The notes: generated from the sequence alone by a model not told the origin. Positions 8,247 to 17,450 are shown, counted from the stretch's first letter. The stretch is 64,000 nt of DNA from Exiguobacterium sp. TNDT2 (GCF_003331145.1 NZ_QLVE01000030.1:21721-85720); one strand, 5' to 3'. A program made the numbers and translations.

Positions 8247-9416
8247 TTACACATAAAGCGATTTGCGGTCGTTCGAGATGAACGGCCAAAAGGCGCGTTT
8301 CGACACTTCCCAGTTCTTTTCCTCGATTTGTTGCCGGCGTGGAATGTGCTGAAATGTGTACGTCTGGTCATCCCATCGTCTTGGCAAGTGCTGGTCCGCC
8401 TTTTCCTGCCACTTGTCAATCCATTCGCTTGGAATGTCACCACTGTATGGCGCCTCGCGTGTCAGACCGGCCCACACTTGTGACCAGGCACGCGGTACCG
8501 TCCGATACCAGTCATATCCGCCGCCGCCGAGAGCGACGAGGCGACCTTCCGTAAATTCATCTGCGAGCCGTGAGGCGATCTGTGGAATCTGTTCGAACGT
8601 CCGAATTGTCGAAGCGAGGTGTGTCAACGGGTCGAACGCATGGGCGTCGGCCCCGTTCTGAGTCAGAATGATATCGGGTTTGAACCACTCGCATGCTTCT
8701 CGAAATACCGTCTCGTAACAATGCAGGAAAGAATCATCCTGGGTGAACGCATCGACCGGAACGTTCCAGCTATAGCCGTAACCGTTTCCGTTGCCACGCT
8801 CCGTCACTGCTCCTGTCCCAGGGAACAAGTAACGACCGGTCTCGTGGATGGACAAGGTCATCACATCCGCATCGTCATAAAACAGCCACTGGACACCATC
8901 ACCGTGATGGGCGTCAGTATCGACATACAACACACGTGACCCGTACGTTTGACGGACGTGGGCGATGGCGACCGCCGCATCGTTATACACACAAAAGCCG
9001 GATGCTTTTCGTCTCATTCCGTGATGCAGGCCGCCTCCGACGTGAAAGGCACGCTCGACTTTCCCGCTCGCGACTAAGTCAAGGGCATGCATCGTCCCGC
9101 CGACGAGTCGGGCCGCCCCTTCATGAATCGTTGGAAAAATTGGTGTGTCTTCCGTCCCGAGGCCGAACTTGTTCGCTTTCAACGTCGATAGCTCACCTGC
9201 CGCCGCCGCTTGGACAGCCGCGATGTAATCGAGGTCGTGCACGAGCGCGAGCGACTCGACCGAGGCGAGGGGAGGGGCGATACACTCGGAAGGTTGGAGC
9301 TTACCTGAGGCGATCAGGAGGGACGTTGTCAGTTCCAAGCGAATCGGATTGAACGGGTGATCTTCATGGAAGCGATACGAGTTCTCGTTCTCCCCGAATA
9401 TGTAGGCCGGTCTCAT
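8247..9416 (-). CDS. acuC: AcuC, class I histone deacetylase-like protein deacetylase
   Basis: 389 aa. Zn-dependent arginase/deacetylase fold. Active-site features of the HDAC family are visible: GGGLHHGM with the His pair, YVDTDAHHGDGVQ with metal-binding D and H, and LTQNGADAHAFDPL with the second metal Asp. GGGGYD follows near residue 300. In B. subtilis AcuC removes the acetyl group that AcuA places on acetyl-CoA synthetase, reactivating it. The start codon overlaps the acuB stop by 4 bp (9413-9416), showing translational coupling in acuA-acuB-acuC. Confidence 0.95.
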   Translation of the reverse strand: MRPAYIFGENENSYRFHEDHPFNPIRLELTTSLLIASGKLQPSECIAPPLASVESLALVHDLDYIAAVQAAAAGELSTLKANKFGLGTEDTPIFPTIHEGAARLVGGTMHALDLVASGKVERAFHVGGGLHHGMRRKASGFCVYNDAAVAIAHVRQTYGSRVLYVDTDAHHGDGVQWLFYDDADVMTLSIHETGRYLFPGTGAVTERGNGNGYGYSWNVPVDAFTQDDSFLHCYETVFREACEWFKPDIILTQNGADAHAFDPLTHLASTIRTFEQIPQIASRLADEFTEGRLVALGGGGYDWYRTVPRAWSQVWAGLTREAPYSGDIPSEWIDKWQEKADQHLPRRWDDQTYTFQHIPRRQQIEEKNWEVSKRAFWPFISNDRKSLYV

Positions 9417-10045
9417 TGGGACATCTCCGGACCGAGCACGTCGAAGCCTTCCCGTTTCAACCGTTCGATGATGCGGAGCGGATTCATCGTCTGGACGCGG
9501 AACGAGATGATCCGTTTATATGGGTCAGTCGTCGGGTGGACGAATACGTTGATGATATTCACGTTCGTCTTGGCGAGGAGCCGCGTCACTTTCTCAAGCG
9601 TGCCGGTCGTGTTTTCAACTAAGATTTCAATTTGCGAACTCGGTTCGAGTGCACCGGTCAATTGGACGAAGTAACGCAACAAATCCGTCTCGGTCAACAC
9701 ACCGACGAGCTTTCCTTGCTCGATGATGGGGAGACACGTCAAACGATATTCATAAAATAGAGCAGCCGCGTCCTCGAAAAAATCGTACGGATGCGCCGTT
9801 GTCACGTCTTGACGCATGATGCTCGAGACAGGGTTTTTAAAGTCGGCGCTCTCGCTTTCAGGGTGGAACACGCTCGTCGCACCACTCATCTCGAACTGGC
9901 CGACGATGCCGACGACTTGACGGGCCGGATTTGTGACAATGAGATGGCGCACTTTATGGTCGCGCATGAGCTTGGCCGCATGGGCGATCGTATTGGTCGG
10001 CTGAATCGTCACGACATGACGATTCATCATTTGTTCAATCAGCAT
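9413..10045 (-). CDS. acuB: AcuB, CBS-pair and ACT domain protein
   Basis: 210 aa. Two CBS repeats (about residues 3-60 and 75-130: MNRHVVTIQPTNTIAHAAKLM and MRQDVTTAHPYDFFEDAAALF in split form) and a C-terminal ACT domain (residues 138-210, with SSQIEILVENTTGTLEKVTRLL split). CBS pairs usually bind adenine nucleotides and ACT domains bind small ligands, so a ligand-sensing role in acetate metabolism is the usual inference; the biochemical role is not settled. Middle gene of acuABC, 12 bp after acuA and overlapping acuC. Confidence 0.93.
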   Translation of the reverse strand: MLIEQMMNRHVVTIQPTNTIAHAAKLMRDHKVRHLIVTNPARQVVGIVGQFEMSGATSVFHPESESADFKNPVSSIMRQDVTTAHPYDFFEDAAALFYEYRLTCLPIIEQGKLVGVLTETDLLRYFVQLTGALEPSSQIEILVENTTGTLEKVTRLLAKTNVNIINVFVHPTTDPYKRIISFRVQTMNPLRIIERLKREGFDVLGPEMSQ

Positions 10046-10057
10046 CGGACATCCTCC

Positions 10058-10687
10058 TCAGTCATACATGAACCGGCGTCGCAACCGGAGTGAATCGAAG
10101 TGGTCGATCGTTTCTTGCCGGACGTTCTTGCCAATCCGTGCCATGAGACAGTTGGCCGGGTGCGAGGCGATCTCCGGGTCGTCGGTCGGGAAGAAGACGA
10201 GACCGCCGTGGTTCATCATCTTCTCCATGACTTTCCGATAATCCCAAATGGAGAGTCCGCTTCCTTTAAGGTCCCAGTGCCAATAATATTCCGTCGTCAA
10301 AATCAAGAAGTCATCCATATGCGGATCCATCATCGACACTTCGAGCAGCTGTTTTCCGATCCGTTGGCCGCGGAAGCGTGGACTCACTTCGATGGCGCCG
10401 AGCTCAAGAATATACGGGTCGTTTCCTTCGCTCCACCGTTCATACGGATCTGGATATAAATACGTGACATAACCGATGACGAGGTCATCGACGCGCGCCA
10501 CAATAATTCGACCTTCTTTCAAGTCTGAGATTTCAACGAGGGCGTGATGTTGGTCCTCAGGTTCACGAAATGCGGTCAATCCCTCGTCGAGACGATACGT
10601 TGCCAGTACATCGCTTTCGATTGGCCCATCGATGATTACGGCTCCGAGTGAGGTTTCCCACACCTTTGAATGATATTGTTTTTCCAT
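10058..10687 (-). CDS. acuA: AcuA, GNAT protein acetyltransferase acting on AcsA
   Basis: 209 aa. GNAT fold with acetyl-CoA-binding motif RFRGQRIGKQLLE (R/QxxGxG type, about residues 103-115) and the preceding ELGAIEVSP strand. In B. subtilis AcuA acetylates the catalytic lysine of acetyl-CoA synthetase and shuts it off. The gene diverges from acsA here, exactly the Bacillus pairing. Start ATG at 10687 is preceded by GGTGGTGACTCC, an acceptable Shine-Dalgarno. Its -10 is overlapped by a cre-like element. Confidence 0.94.
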   Translation of the reverse strand: MEKQYHSKVWETSLGAVIIDGPIESDVLATYRLDEGLTAFREPEDQHHALVEISDLKEGRIIVARVDDLVIGYVTYLYPDPYERWSEGNDPYILELGAIEVSPRFRGQRIGKQLLEVSMMDPHMDDFLILTTEYYWHWDLKGSGLSIWDYRKVMEKMMNHGGLVFFPTDDPEIASHPANCLMARIGKNVRQETIDHFDSLRLRRRFMYD

Positions 10688-10713
10688 GGAGTCACCACCT
10701 TTTCCATCTTCTA

Positions 10714-10728
10714 TTATAGCGCTTTCAT
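10714..10728 (-). promoter_or_regulatory. cre site overlapping the acuA -10
   Basis: On the minus strand ATGAAAGCGCTATAA matches WTGNAANCGNWNNCW except one C. The acuA -10 TATAAT occupies 10713-10718, inside the same bases. CcpA binding here would block RNA polymerase. Confidence 0.65.
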
Positions 10729-10768
10729 TCTGTTTCGTTCACGCTCTTTTGGAGATTTTGGAAATTCA

Positions 10769-10797
10769 TTGATTTGTCACAATATTAACACTATACT
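10769..10797 (+). promoter_or_regulatory. Sigma-A promoter for acsA
   Basis: TTGATT (10769-10774), 17-bp spacer, TATACT (10792-10797); 46 bp before the start. Confidence 0.6.
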
Positions 10798-10842
10798 GAG
10801 AGTGGTTATACCATTCATTACAGGGGAGGCGAATCTTTAGCG

Positions 10843-12549
10843 ATGGAAAAATTGAAAGCGTTATCAGGGGAACATCAATTGGCGTCGTATGAAGAGGCTT
10901 GTCAGTCGTTCGAGTGGACACAAGCAGAAGCATTGTTTTCTTGGAATTTAACGGGGAATGTCAACATGGCGTACGAGGCAATCGATCGGCACGCCGAAGG
11001 GGAACTGGCCGCAAAACTGGCATTGCTCTATTTCGATGGGGAACGAGAAGAGCGCTATACGTATGAAGATATGAAACGAGAAAGCAATCGGTCTGGAAAC
11101 GTTCTGAAATCGGTTGGAGTGGAGAAAGGCGACCGCGTCTTCATCTTCATGCCACGGAGTCCAGAACTTTATTTTATTTTGCTCGGCTCACTCAAACTAG
11201 GTGCCATCGTCGGACCATTGTTCGAGGCGTTCATGGAACAAGCCGTCCACGATCGGCTTCTTGACTCTGAAGCGAAAGTCATCGTGACGACCGAGGCGCT
11301 CTTGCCACGCATCCCGGTCGATCAACTCCCGCACTTGGAGACGATTCTCATCGTCGGTGAAGGAGTGGAGGAGTCAGGGAAGATCATTGATTATCGTAAG
11401 TTGGCGAATGACGCCTCGACTGACCTCGACATCACATGGGTCGACCGTGAGGACGGCATGATTTTGCACTATACGTCAGGGTCGACTGGGAAGCCAAAAG
11501 GCGTCTTGCACGTCCATAATGCCATGGTGCAACACTTGATGACCGGCAAATGGGTGCTCGATTTAAAACCGGATGACATTTACTGGTGCACGGCCGACCC
11601 AGGCTGGGTGACAGGGACGAGCTACGGGATTTTCGCACCGTTCCTGAACGGGGCGACGAACGTGATTGTCGGGGGACGATTCAATCCGGAGTTCTGGTAC
11701 TCGGTCATCGAGCGATTCGGGGTCACGGTCTGGTACAGTGCGCCGACTGCGTTCCGGATGCTCATGGGCGCTGGAGAAGAGGCGTTCGAGAAATATGATC
11801 TATCATCTCTCCGCCACATCCTCTCAGTCGGTGAACCGCTTAACCCGGAAGTCATTCGTTGGGGGAACGAGTCGTTCGGGTTACGGATTCACGATACGTG
11901 GTGGATGACGGAGACGGGCGCGATGATGATTTGTAACTACCCGACGATGGACATCAAACCGGGTTCGATGGGCAAGGCCATCCCAGGTTGTGAAGCTGCG
12001 ATTTTGGACGACCGGGGTCAACCGCTCCCGCCGCATCGGATGGGTAACTTGGCGCTCAAGACGCCGTGGCCTTCGATGATGCGAAAGATTTGGAAGAACG
12101 ATGCCAAGTACGAGAGCTATTTTTGGGGCGATTGGTACGTCTCAGGCGACTCGGCCTACATGGACGAAGACGGCTACTTCTGGTTCCAAGGCCGTGTCGA
12201 TGACGTCATCATGACGGCAGGCGAACGGGTCGGTCCGTTCGAAGTTGAAAGTCGTCTCGTCGAGCACCCGGCTGTCGCCGAGGCAGGGGTGATTGGGAAG
12301 CCGGATCCGGTTCGTGGAGAAATCATCAAAGCGTTCATCGCACTCCGGAAAGGTTACGAGCCGTCGGATGAGTTGAAGACCGAGATTCAAAAGTTCGTCA
12401 AGGAAGGTCTCGCGGCCCATGCGGCACCGCGTGAGATCGAGTTCAAGGACAAGCTGCCGAAAACGCGAAGCGGGAAAATCATGCGTCGTGTCTTGAAGGC
12501 TTGGGAATTGAATTTGGAGACAGGTGACTTATCGACAATGGAAGATTGA
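10843..12549 (+). CDS. acsA: Acetyl-CoA synthetase (AMP-forming)
   Basis: 568 aa, close to the 572 of B. subtilis AcsA. Activates acetate to acetyl-CoA through acetyl-AMP, for growth on acetate and recovery of overflow acetate. The ANL-family P-loop YTSGSTGKPKG is at about residues 209-219, the A5 motif WMTETG follows, with SGDSAYMDEDGYFWFQGRVDD (A7-A8, given as one region near residues 430-450). The A10 lysine is K545 in KTRSGK, the site acetylated by AcuA in Bacillus. Start ATG follows AGGGGAGG. Divergent from acuABC, so enzyme and its modification system share an intergenic region. Confidence 0.96.
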   Translation: MEKLKALSGEHQLASYEEACQSFEWTQAEALFSWNLTGNVNMAYEAIDRHAEGELAAKLALLYFDGEREERYTYEDMKRESNRSGNVLKSVGVEKGDRVFIFMPRSPELYFILLGSLKLGAIVGPLFEAFMEQAVHDRLLDSEAKVIVTTEALLPRIPVDQLPHLETILIVGEGVEESGKIIDYRKLANDASTDLDITWVDREDGMILHYTSGSTGKPKGVLHVHNAMVQHLMTGKWVLDLKPDDIYWCTADPGWVTGTSYGIFAPFLNGATNVIVGGRFNPEFWYSVIERFGVTVWYSAPTAFRMLMGAGEEAFEKYDLSSLRHILSVGEPLNPEVIRWGNESFGLRIHDTWWMTETGAMMICNYPTMDIKPGSMGKAIPGCEAAILDDRGQPLPPHRMGNLALKTPWPSMMRKIWKNDAKYESYFWGDWYVSGDSAYMDEDGYFWFQGRVDDVIMTAGERVGPFEVESRLVEHPAVAEAGVIGKPDPVRGEIIKAFIALRKGYEPSDELKTEIQKFVKEGLAAHAAPREIEFKDKLPKTRSGKIMRRVLKAWELNLETGDLSTMED

Positions 12550-12556
12550 GCATGAC

Positions 12557-12585
12557 AAAGGCCGACACATCGCGTGTCGGCCTTT
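12557..12585. terminator. Hairpin between convergent acsA and the PBP gene
   Basis: 12-bp perfect stem (12557-12568 / 12574-12585), loop ATCGC. Only short T stretches flank it, so termination may be partial. Confidence 0.6.
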
Positions 12586-12598
12586 CATGTCGTTCAAC

Positions 12599-15013
12599 TT
12601 ATTCGTTCTCGGCGTCACTTTCCGCCTCCGCCTCAGCGTCCGCTTCTTGTTCAGCTTTTTTCTTTGCTTCCTCTGCAGCTTTTTTCTCGGCTTCGGCTTT
12701 TTGTTTCGCTTCAGCTTCAGCTTTTGCTTTCGCCTCTGCGTCGCGTTTTGCATCGGCATCTTGTTGTGCCTGATCTGCTTCTTTTTTCGCTTCTTCGGCT
12801 TTCTTCTTCGCTTCTTCTTCTTTCTGTTTCTCTTCTAATTTCCTCTTCTCAGAGAACGTTCCTGAGTCTTTGAAATCGTCCGGTTTGACACTAGATGGCT
12901 GGGTAAATCGTGCCTTGGTGTTGAACGTTTCTGGTTTATCCGCGTACACCCGGTTCGCGATCTGCGACCAGATGCGTTGCGTGCGTTGATAGTATGGTCC
13001 GTATGGGTATCGATCAGACATCTCAAGCGTTTGGTTATCGTAACCTGACCAGACGGCTAGTGTGACGTCTGGCGTCGACCCGACGATATACGAATCTCGT
13101 TGCTTTTGTGTCGTTCCGGTTTTACCCATCCAGTCGCCAGGAGCGTTCAAGAGTGAGTTGGCGTATCGCGCTGTCCCGGACGTATAGACGTCACGCAACA
13201 TGTCGACGACGAGATAAGCTGTACGGTCTTCATAAATACGCGTCTTCTTCGGTTGCGCTTTGAAAATTGTCTCGCCTTGATATTCGATTCGCTCGACGAC
13301 GTAAGGTTCGACGTGTTCACCATAGTTGGCGAGCATCGCGTATGTCGAGGCCAAGTTCACAGGACTGACTTCACCAACACCAAGAGCCATGGACGATGCT
13401 GTGCGGTTCGTATCTGATACGTCAATCCCCATATCAATTAGTTTCTGAGTATCCGACTTCATCTCGTTCCGTTCTTCATAAATTTTGACCGCTGGAACGT
13501 TTAACGATAGTTTGAGCGCATCACGCACAGTCACAGCCCCACGGTACTGGGCGCTTTCATTTTTAACAGGTTCTTTCCGTTCGCTGTAATCAAATTTATA
13601 GAAATATTCTTCGTCGATGACTGTTGTCTCAGGTGTAATCATACCTGCTTCAATCGCGTTCGCGTAAACGAGAATCGGTTTCGCTGTTGACCCGATTTGG
13701 CGTTTCATTTGGAAGGCGTGGTTATAATCTTCCGTTTTACCGTTAATATAACGCCCACCCACGAATCCAAGGACGCGGCCGGTCTTGTTTTCAACCATGA
13801 CACCGGCTGTTTGTTCCGGATAGCTCTTCCCATCAATACTCTGATTTGGACCAAAGTTACCGGCATTTTTCGCTGGTTGTTGCATCGATTCGTGAATCTG
13901 TTTATCGAGCGTCAAATGGATTTTATATCCGCCTTGTCGAAGGGCGTTATGAGCGCGTTTTCCATAACTAGAACTAATTTCTTTCCGTTCCTTTGGTTCG
14001 AGATCGTTCAAGTTGATCGCGTCTTGTTTCAGAAGGTGTGCGGTCACGATCGCGAGCGCTTCACGTTCGGCTAAGTCAATGACGTACGGATAACGATCAC
14101 GCGGCTTCGATTGCGTCTTCATGAAGTCTTGCGTGATGTCGTAGTTGTACGCGGCGTCGTAGTCTTCTTTTGTGATTTTACCGGCAACGTACATCCGATT
14201 GAGTACCGTCTTCATCCGATTGATGGCCGGGGACACGTCCTCTTTAATGACACCGCCCTGATAATACGGTGTATATAGGAACGGGTTCTTCGGGATTCCG
14301 GCGAGGAAAGCGGCTTGTGGCAACGTCAACTTCTCAGCTGAAGTGTTAAAGACACCGCGAGCAGCGGCCTCGATGCCTGAGATGTTTCGTCCCATCGAAT
14401 TTCGACCGAACGAGACGACGTTCAAGTATGCATTCAAAATTTCATCTTTATCCATCGCTTTTTCAAGACGGAGGGCCAGCAAGATCTCTTTTGCTTTCCG
14501 TTCGAATGAGACTTCGTTCGTCAACATTTGGTTCTTAATGAGCTGTTGTGTCAAGGTCGAGCCGCCGGTCCGGTCTTCAGACCCGGTCGCTTCTTGCAAG
14601 ATGGCGCGAAGCGTCGCTTTCGGCACAACCCCGTCATGTTCGTAAAATTCGACGTCCTCGGTCGCAAGTAACGCATCGACGACGAACGGAGAGACTTGGT
14701 CGACGGCAATCGGAACGCGCACTTCATCCGTCGTATAGTTTCCAATCCGTTCACCGCTTCCGAAATAAATGTCAGAAGTCGACGAGTACGTATTGATTTG
14801 TGACGTCATCGTCTTATAAGCGGGTGCCGGCATATCCTTGACGAGTGAAGCAAAATAACCTGCCCCAATCCCGGTGACTAAAAATCCAATGAGGACGACA
14901 GAAATGATGGTGAGGAGTAAAACGTTCCACGACACATCATAAAGCACATTGGCATAACGACGGGCTTTCAAGGATGTTGGTTGGTTCCATAAGTCTCGAA
15001 TCTTTTGCAGCAT
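12599..15013 (-). CDS. Class A penicillin-binding protein (glycosyltransferase/transpeptidase)
   Basis: 804 aa. Short cytoplasmic part, one transmembrane segment at about residues 30-55, then a GT51 glycosyltransferase domain with TEDVEFYEHDG (catalytic E119), GGSTLTQQL and RKAKEILLALRLEK. The transpeptidase domain has the SxxK motif GSTAKP with S442, SLN near 504 and KTGTT near 630. It polymerises and cross-links peptidoglycan outside the membrane. The last 85 or so residues are an almost uninterrupted K/E/A/D tail ending DAENE, unusual for length and charge. TAAGGAGG before the ATG. It lies between acsA and tyrS; I recognise the family but not a specific paralogue name. Confidence 0.93.
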   Translation of the reverse strand: MLQKIRDLWNQPTSLKARRYANVLYDVSWNVLLLTIISVVLIGFLVTGIGAGYFASLVKDMPAPAYKTMTSQINTYSSTSDIYFGSGERIGNYTTDEVRVPIAVDQVSPFVVDALLATEDVEFYEHDGVVPKATLRAILQEATGSEDRTGGSTLTQQLIKNQMLTNEVSFERKAKEILLALRLEKAMDKDEILNAYLNVVSFGRNSMGRNISGIEAAARGVFNTSAEKLTLPQAAFLAGIPKNPFLYTPYYQGGVIKEDVSPAINRMKTVLNRMYVAGKITKEDYDAAYNYDITQDFMKTQSKPRDRYPYVIDLAEREALAIVTAHLLKQDAINLNDLEPKERKEISSSYGKRAHNALRQGGYKIHLTLDKQIHESMQQPAKNAGNFGPNQSIDGKSYPEQTAGVMVENKTGRVLGFVGGRYINGKTEDYNHAFQMKRQIGSTAKPILVYANAIEAGMITPETTVIDEEYFYKFDYSERKEPVKNESAQYRGAVTVRDALKLSLNVPAVKIYEERNEMKSDTQKLIDMGIDVSDTNRTASSMALGVGEVSPVNLASTYAMLANYGEHVEPYVVERIEYQGETIFKAQPKKTRIYEDRTAYLVVDMLRDVYTSGTARYANSLLNAPGDWMGKTGTTQKQRDSYIVGSTPDVTLAVWSGYDNQTLEMSDRYPYGPYYQRTQRIWSQIANRVYADKPETFNTKARFTQPSSVKPDDFKDSGTFSEKRKLEEKQKEEEAKKKAEEAKKEADQAQQDADAKRDAEAKAKAEAEAKQKAEAEKKAAEEAKKKAEQEADAEAEAESDAENE

Positions 15014-15131
15014 GACAGCCTCCTTAATATGGTGTAAAACTATTTTTGACAGTAATATATACGATTATAGCACAAGTCTTTCCTGACCTTACCCCGAATC
15101 GACTACCGGATGCAAGTTTCCATCTTCTTAG

Positions 15132-15159
15132 TTGACAACTTGGAAATGGAACTTATAAA
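15132..15159 (+). promoter_or_regulatory. Sigma-A promoter for the tyrS leader
   Basis: TTGACA (15132-15137), 16-bp spacer, TATAAA (15154-15159). Transcription would start near 15166, about 260 nt before tyrS. Confidence 0.75.
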
Positions 15160-15165
15160 ATGTAA

Positions 15166-15402
15166 AGCATAGTCCATAAACAATGACGCGATGAAAAAAA
15201 CGGAGTAGTCGATTGACCGCTTGTCCAGAAAGCTAGTGGGTGCTGTGAACTAGTCAATGTCAAACGATGAATTACACTTTTGGAGCGTGCCAATCGGCCG
15301 GGTCGAGACCGTTATCTCTCGCTACAAGTGGCCACAGCTGTGGCAATTAGGGTGGTACCGCGGAATCTCCGTCCCTTCTCATATGAGAAGGGACGTTTTT
15401 TT
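15166..15402 (+). promoter_or_regulatory. T-box leader (tyrosine) of tyrS
   Basis: The T-box sequence AGGGTGGTACCGCGG at about 15349-15363 is followed by a rho-independent terminator (perfect 13-bp arms 15370-15382 / 15383-15395 and a T run to 15402). A candidate specifier codon UAC is at 15273-15275, followed by A as usual, which agrees with tyrosine. Uncharged tRNA-Tyr would pair with the specifier and the T-box to favour antitermination. An open frame runs through the leader (from 15280) but is not translated in this model. Confidence 0.9.
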
Positions 15403-15426
15403 ATGTCAATTGAAGGAGTGGAACAG

Positions 15427-16674
15427 ATGGAATTATTGAAGGATTTAGAATTTCGAGGTCTCGTCAACCAAATGACGGATGAAGCAGGATTGAAAGAACA
15501 ATTGAACAAACCGACGACGCTCTACACCGGGTTCGACCCGACGGCGGACTCGCTCCACATCGGGCACTTGCTCCCGATTTTAACGCTCAAACGTTTCCAA
15601 GAGGCGGGGCACCATGTGATCGCACTCGTCGGTGGGGCGACCGGCATGATCGGTGACCCGTCAGGTCGTTCGGACGAGCGATCGCTCAACACACTCGACA
15701 CGGTCAAAGAATTTTCAGATCGAATCAAAGATCAATTGAGCCGTTTCTTGCCGCTTGAAGGGGAGAATCCCATCTCTATCCGCAACAACTATGAGTGGAC
15801 GGAAGAGTTGTCAATCATCGATTTCTTGCGTGATATCGGGAAACACTTCCCAATCAGCTACATGCTCGCCAAAGACTCGGTCGACTCACGATTAGAGAAC
15901 GGGATTTCGTACACGGAATTCTCATACATGCTCCTGCAATCGTTCGACTTCCTGAAGTTGTATGAAAATGAGAACTGCCGTCTTCAAGTCGGGGGGAGCG
16001 ACCAGTGGGGGAACATCACGGCCGGTCTCGAACTGATTCGTCGCTTCGGTCACTCGGAGAAGGCGTTCGGTTTGACGGTGCCGCTCGTGACGAAGTCGGA
16101 CGGACAGAAATTCGGGAAGACGGCCGGCGGGGCAGTCTGGCTCGACGCCGATAAGACGACACCGTACGAGTTCTACCAGTTCTGGATCAACGTCGACGAT
16201 GCCGATGTCATCAAGTTCATCAAATACTTCACGTTCTTGTCGCATGAGGACATTTTGGCGCTTGAGAGCGAAGTGGCATCTGCTCCTGAAAAACGCGTCG
16301 CCCAACGTCGTCTCGCCGAAGAGATGACGAAACTCGTGCACGGAGAAGCGGGTCTCGACCAAGCGCTCCGCATCACGACGGCCTTCTTTAGCGGTGATTT
16401 GAAGATGCTCAAGCCAGAAGACATGGACGCCGCCTTCAAAGGTATGCCTCAGTTCGAGCTCGACGGAGAACGTAATCTCGTCGACCTTCTCGTCGAAGCG
16501 AAGATTGCACCATCGAAACGTCAAGCTCGTGAAGACGTTCAAAACGGGGCGATCTATTTGAACGGAGAACGCGAACAAGCACTCGACAAGACGGTGACAC
16601 GCGCCGACACGCTCGGTGAGTTCACGGTCATCCGTCGGGGCAAGAAAAAATACTTCGTCATCCGTCACGTCTGA
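15427..16674 (+). CDS. tyrS: Tyrosyl-tRNA synthetase
   Basis: 415 aa from ATG 15427. Class Ic synthetase that charges tRNA-Tyr. The HIGH motif is HIGH in DSLHIGHLLP (about residues 42-51), the KMSKS equivalent is KFGKT (about 228-232), and a C-terminal S4-like RNA-binding domain covers residues 350-415. An upstream in-frame ATG at 15403 and the longer open frame lie inside or next to the leader terminator; GAAGGAG at about 15411 with a proper gap supports 15427. Regulated by the upstream T-box. Confidence 0.96.
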   Translation: MELLKDLEFRGLVNQMTDEAGLKEQLNKPTTLYTGFDPTADSLHIGHLLPILTLKRFQEAGHHVIALVGGATGMIGDPSGRSDERSLNTLDTVKEFSDRIKDQLSRFLPLEGENPISIRNNYEWTEELSIIDFLRDIGKHFPISYMLAKDSVDSRLENGISYTEFSYMLLQSFDFLKLYENENCRLQVGGSDQWGNITAGLELIRRFGHSEKAFGLTVPLVTKSDGQKFGKTAGGAVWLDADKTTPYEFYQFWINVDDADVIKFIKYFTFLSHEDILALESEVASAPEKRVAQRRLAEEMTKLVHGEAGLDQALRITTAFFSGDLKMLKPEDMDAAFKGMPQFELDGERNLVDLLVEAKIAPSKRQAREDVQNGAIYLNGEREQALDKTVTRADTLGEFTVIRRGKKKYFVIRHV

Positions 16675-16680
16675 TGCATT

Positions 16681-16719
16681 CGTTCATTCCCGTAACTGTA
16701 CGGGGATGGACGTTTTTTT
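16681..16719 (+). terminator. Terminator after tyrS
   Basis: 14-bp stem with two G-T pairs (16681-16694 / 16699-16712), then seven T. Confidence 0.8.
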
Positions 16720-16781
16720 ATTATCCGAACCTGGGTTCGGTCTGCTACGATGGCATGTATAGACGACAAGGAGGCATGGTT

Positions 16782-17408
16782 ATGGATATCGAAGAGTTTT
16801 TTGGCGAACAGTTCCACCAATGGCGGGAGCGATTCCGCTACTATGAGATGGCGATCACCGAACTCGAGAGCGACCTCGGCATCATCGACCTCGATTGGCA
16901 GACGCGGCTCGGCTATTCACCAATCGAACATGTGAAGACGAGGATGAAGACGCTGCCGTCCATCATCCGGAAGATGAATCAAAAAGGGCTCCCGCTCGAA
17001 GTGGAAGCGCTCTGGGACAATATTTATGACGTCGCCGGAGTCCGGATCGTTACGAGTTTTCGTGATGACATCTATGCCATCCTTGAACATTTGAAAAAAC
17101 GGGACGATCTGCAAATCGATGAGATCAAGGATTATATCGAACATCCGAAACTGAGCGGCTATCGGAGCTTACATTTAATCGTCCGAACAAAAGTGTACTT
17201 GGCGGAACGCGTCATCTGGGTCCCAGCCGAGATTCAAATCCGCACGCTCGCCATGGACTTTTGGGCGGCGACGGAGCATAAGCTTCAATATAAGTATCAG
17301 CACGTCGTCCCGGAGGCATCGAAACTCGAGTTGATTGAGGCGGCGAAGATGGCGGACGCCCTTGATACACAAATGGGCCGGATTCGCGAACAAATCTTAA
17401 TGAAATAA
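16782..17408 (+). CDS. Small alarmone synthetase (GTP pyrophosphokinase, RelQ/YjbM type)
   Basis: 208 aa, the length of stand-alone (p)ppGpp synthetases. Transfers pyrophosphate from ATP to GTP/GDP. The RelA/SpoT synthetase domain fills the protein: YDVAGVRIVTSFRDDIYAI, LSGYRSLHLIV and ipEIQIRTLAMDFWAATEHKL-type sequence (here VPAEIQIRTLAMDFW). No hydrolase, TGS or ACT domains, so it is not the long RSH enzyme. The frame is open from 16674, overlapping tyrS, but AGGAGG at 16769-16774 lies 7 nt before 16782 and too close to the ATG at 16776. Small synthetases in Firmicutes respond to cell-wall and alkaline stress. B. subtilis has two (YjbM, YwaC); which one this matches I cannot say. Confidence 0.9.
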   Translation: MDIEEFFGEQFHQWRERFRYYEMAITELESDLGIIDLDWQTRLGYSPIEHVKTRMKTLPSIIRKMNQKGLPLEVEALWDNIYDVAGVRIVTSFRDDIYAILEHLKKRDDLQIDEIKDYIEHPKLSGYRSLHLIVRTKVYLAERVIWVPAEIQIRTLAMDFWAATEHKLQYKYQHVVPEASKLELIEAAKMADALDTQMGRIREQILMK

Positions 17409-17411
17409 AAA

Positions 17412-17443
17412 ATCCCCTTTCCTGCCGAGGCAGGAAAGGGGAT
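17412..17443 (-). terminator. Terminator of rpsD
   Basis: 14-bp perfect stem (17412-17425 / 17430-17443). On the minus strand it is followed by a T run (17411-17406); on the plus strand by AAAAG, so it serves rpsD mainly. Confidence 0.85.
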
Positions 17444-17450
17444 AAAAGCA

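Noticed and set aside
12524..12873. Phe/Leu/Ser-rich plus-strand frames opposite the PBP tail
   Set aside because: They are complements of the repetitive Lys/Glu/Ala codons of the PBP C-terminus, not genes.
15280..15426. Upstream extension of tyrS
   Set aside because: It runs through the T-box and terminator; a proper Shine-Dalgarno fits ATG 15427.
15922..16668. 248-aa open frame on the minus strand inside tyrS
   Set aside because: Antisense shadow of a biased coding gene; no ribosome site, no recognisable motifs.
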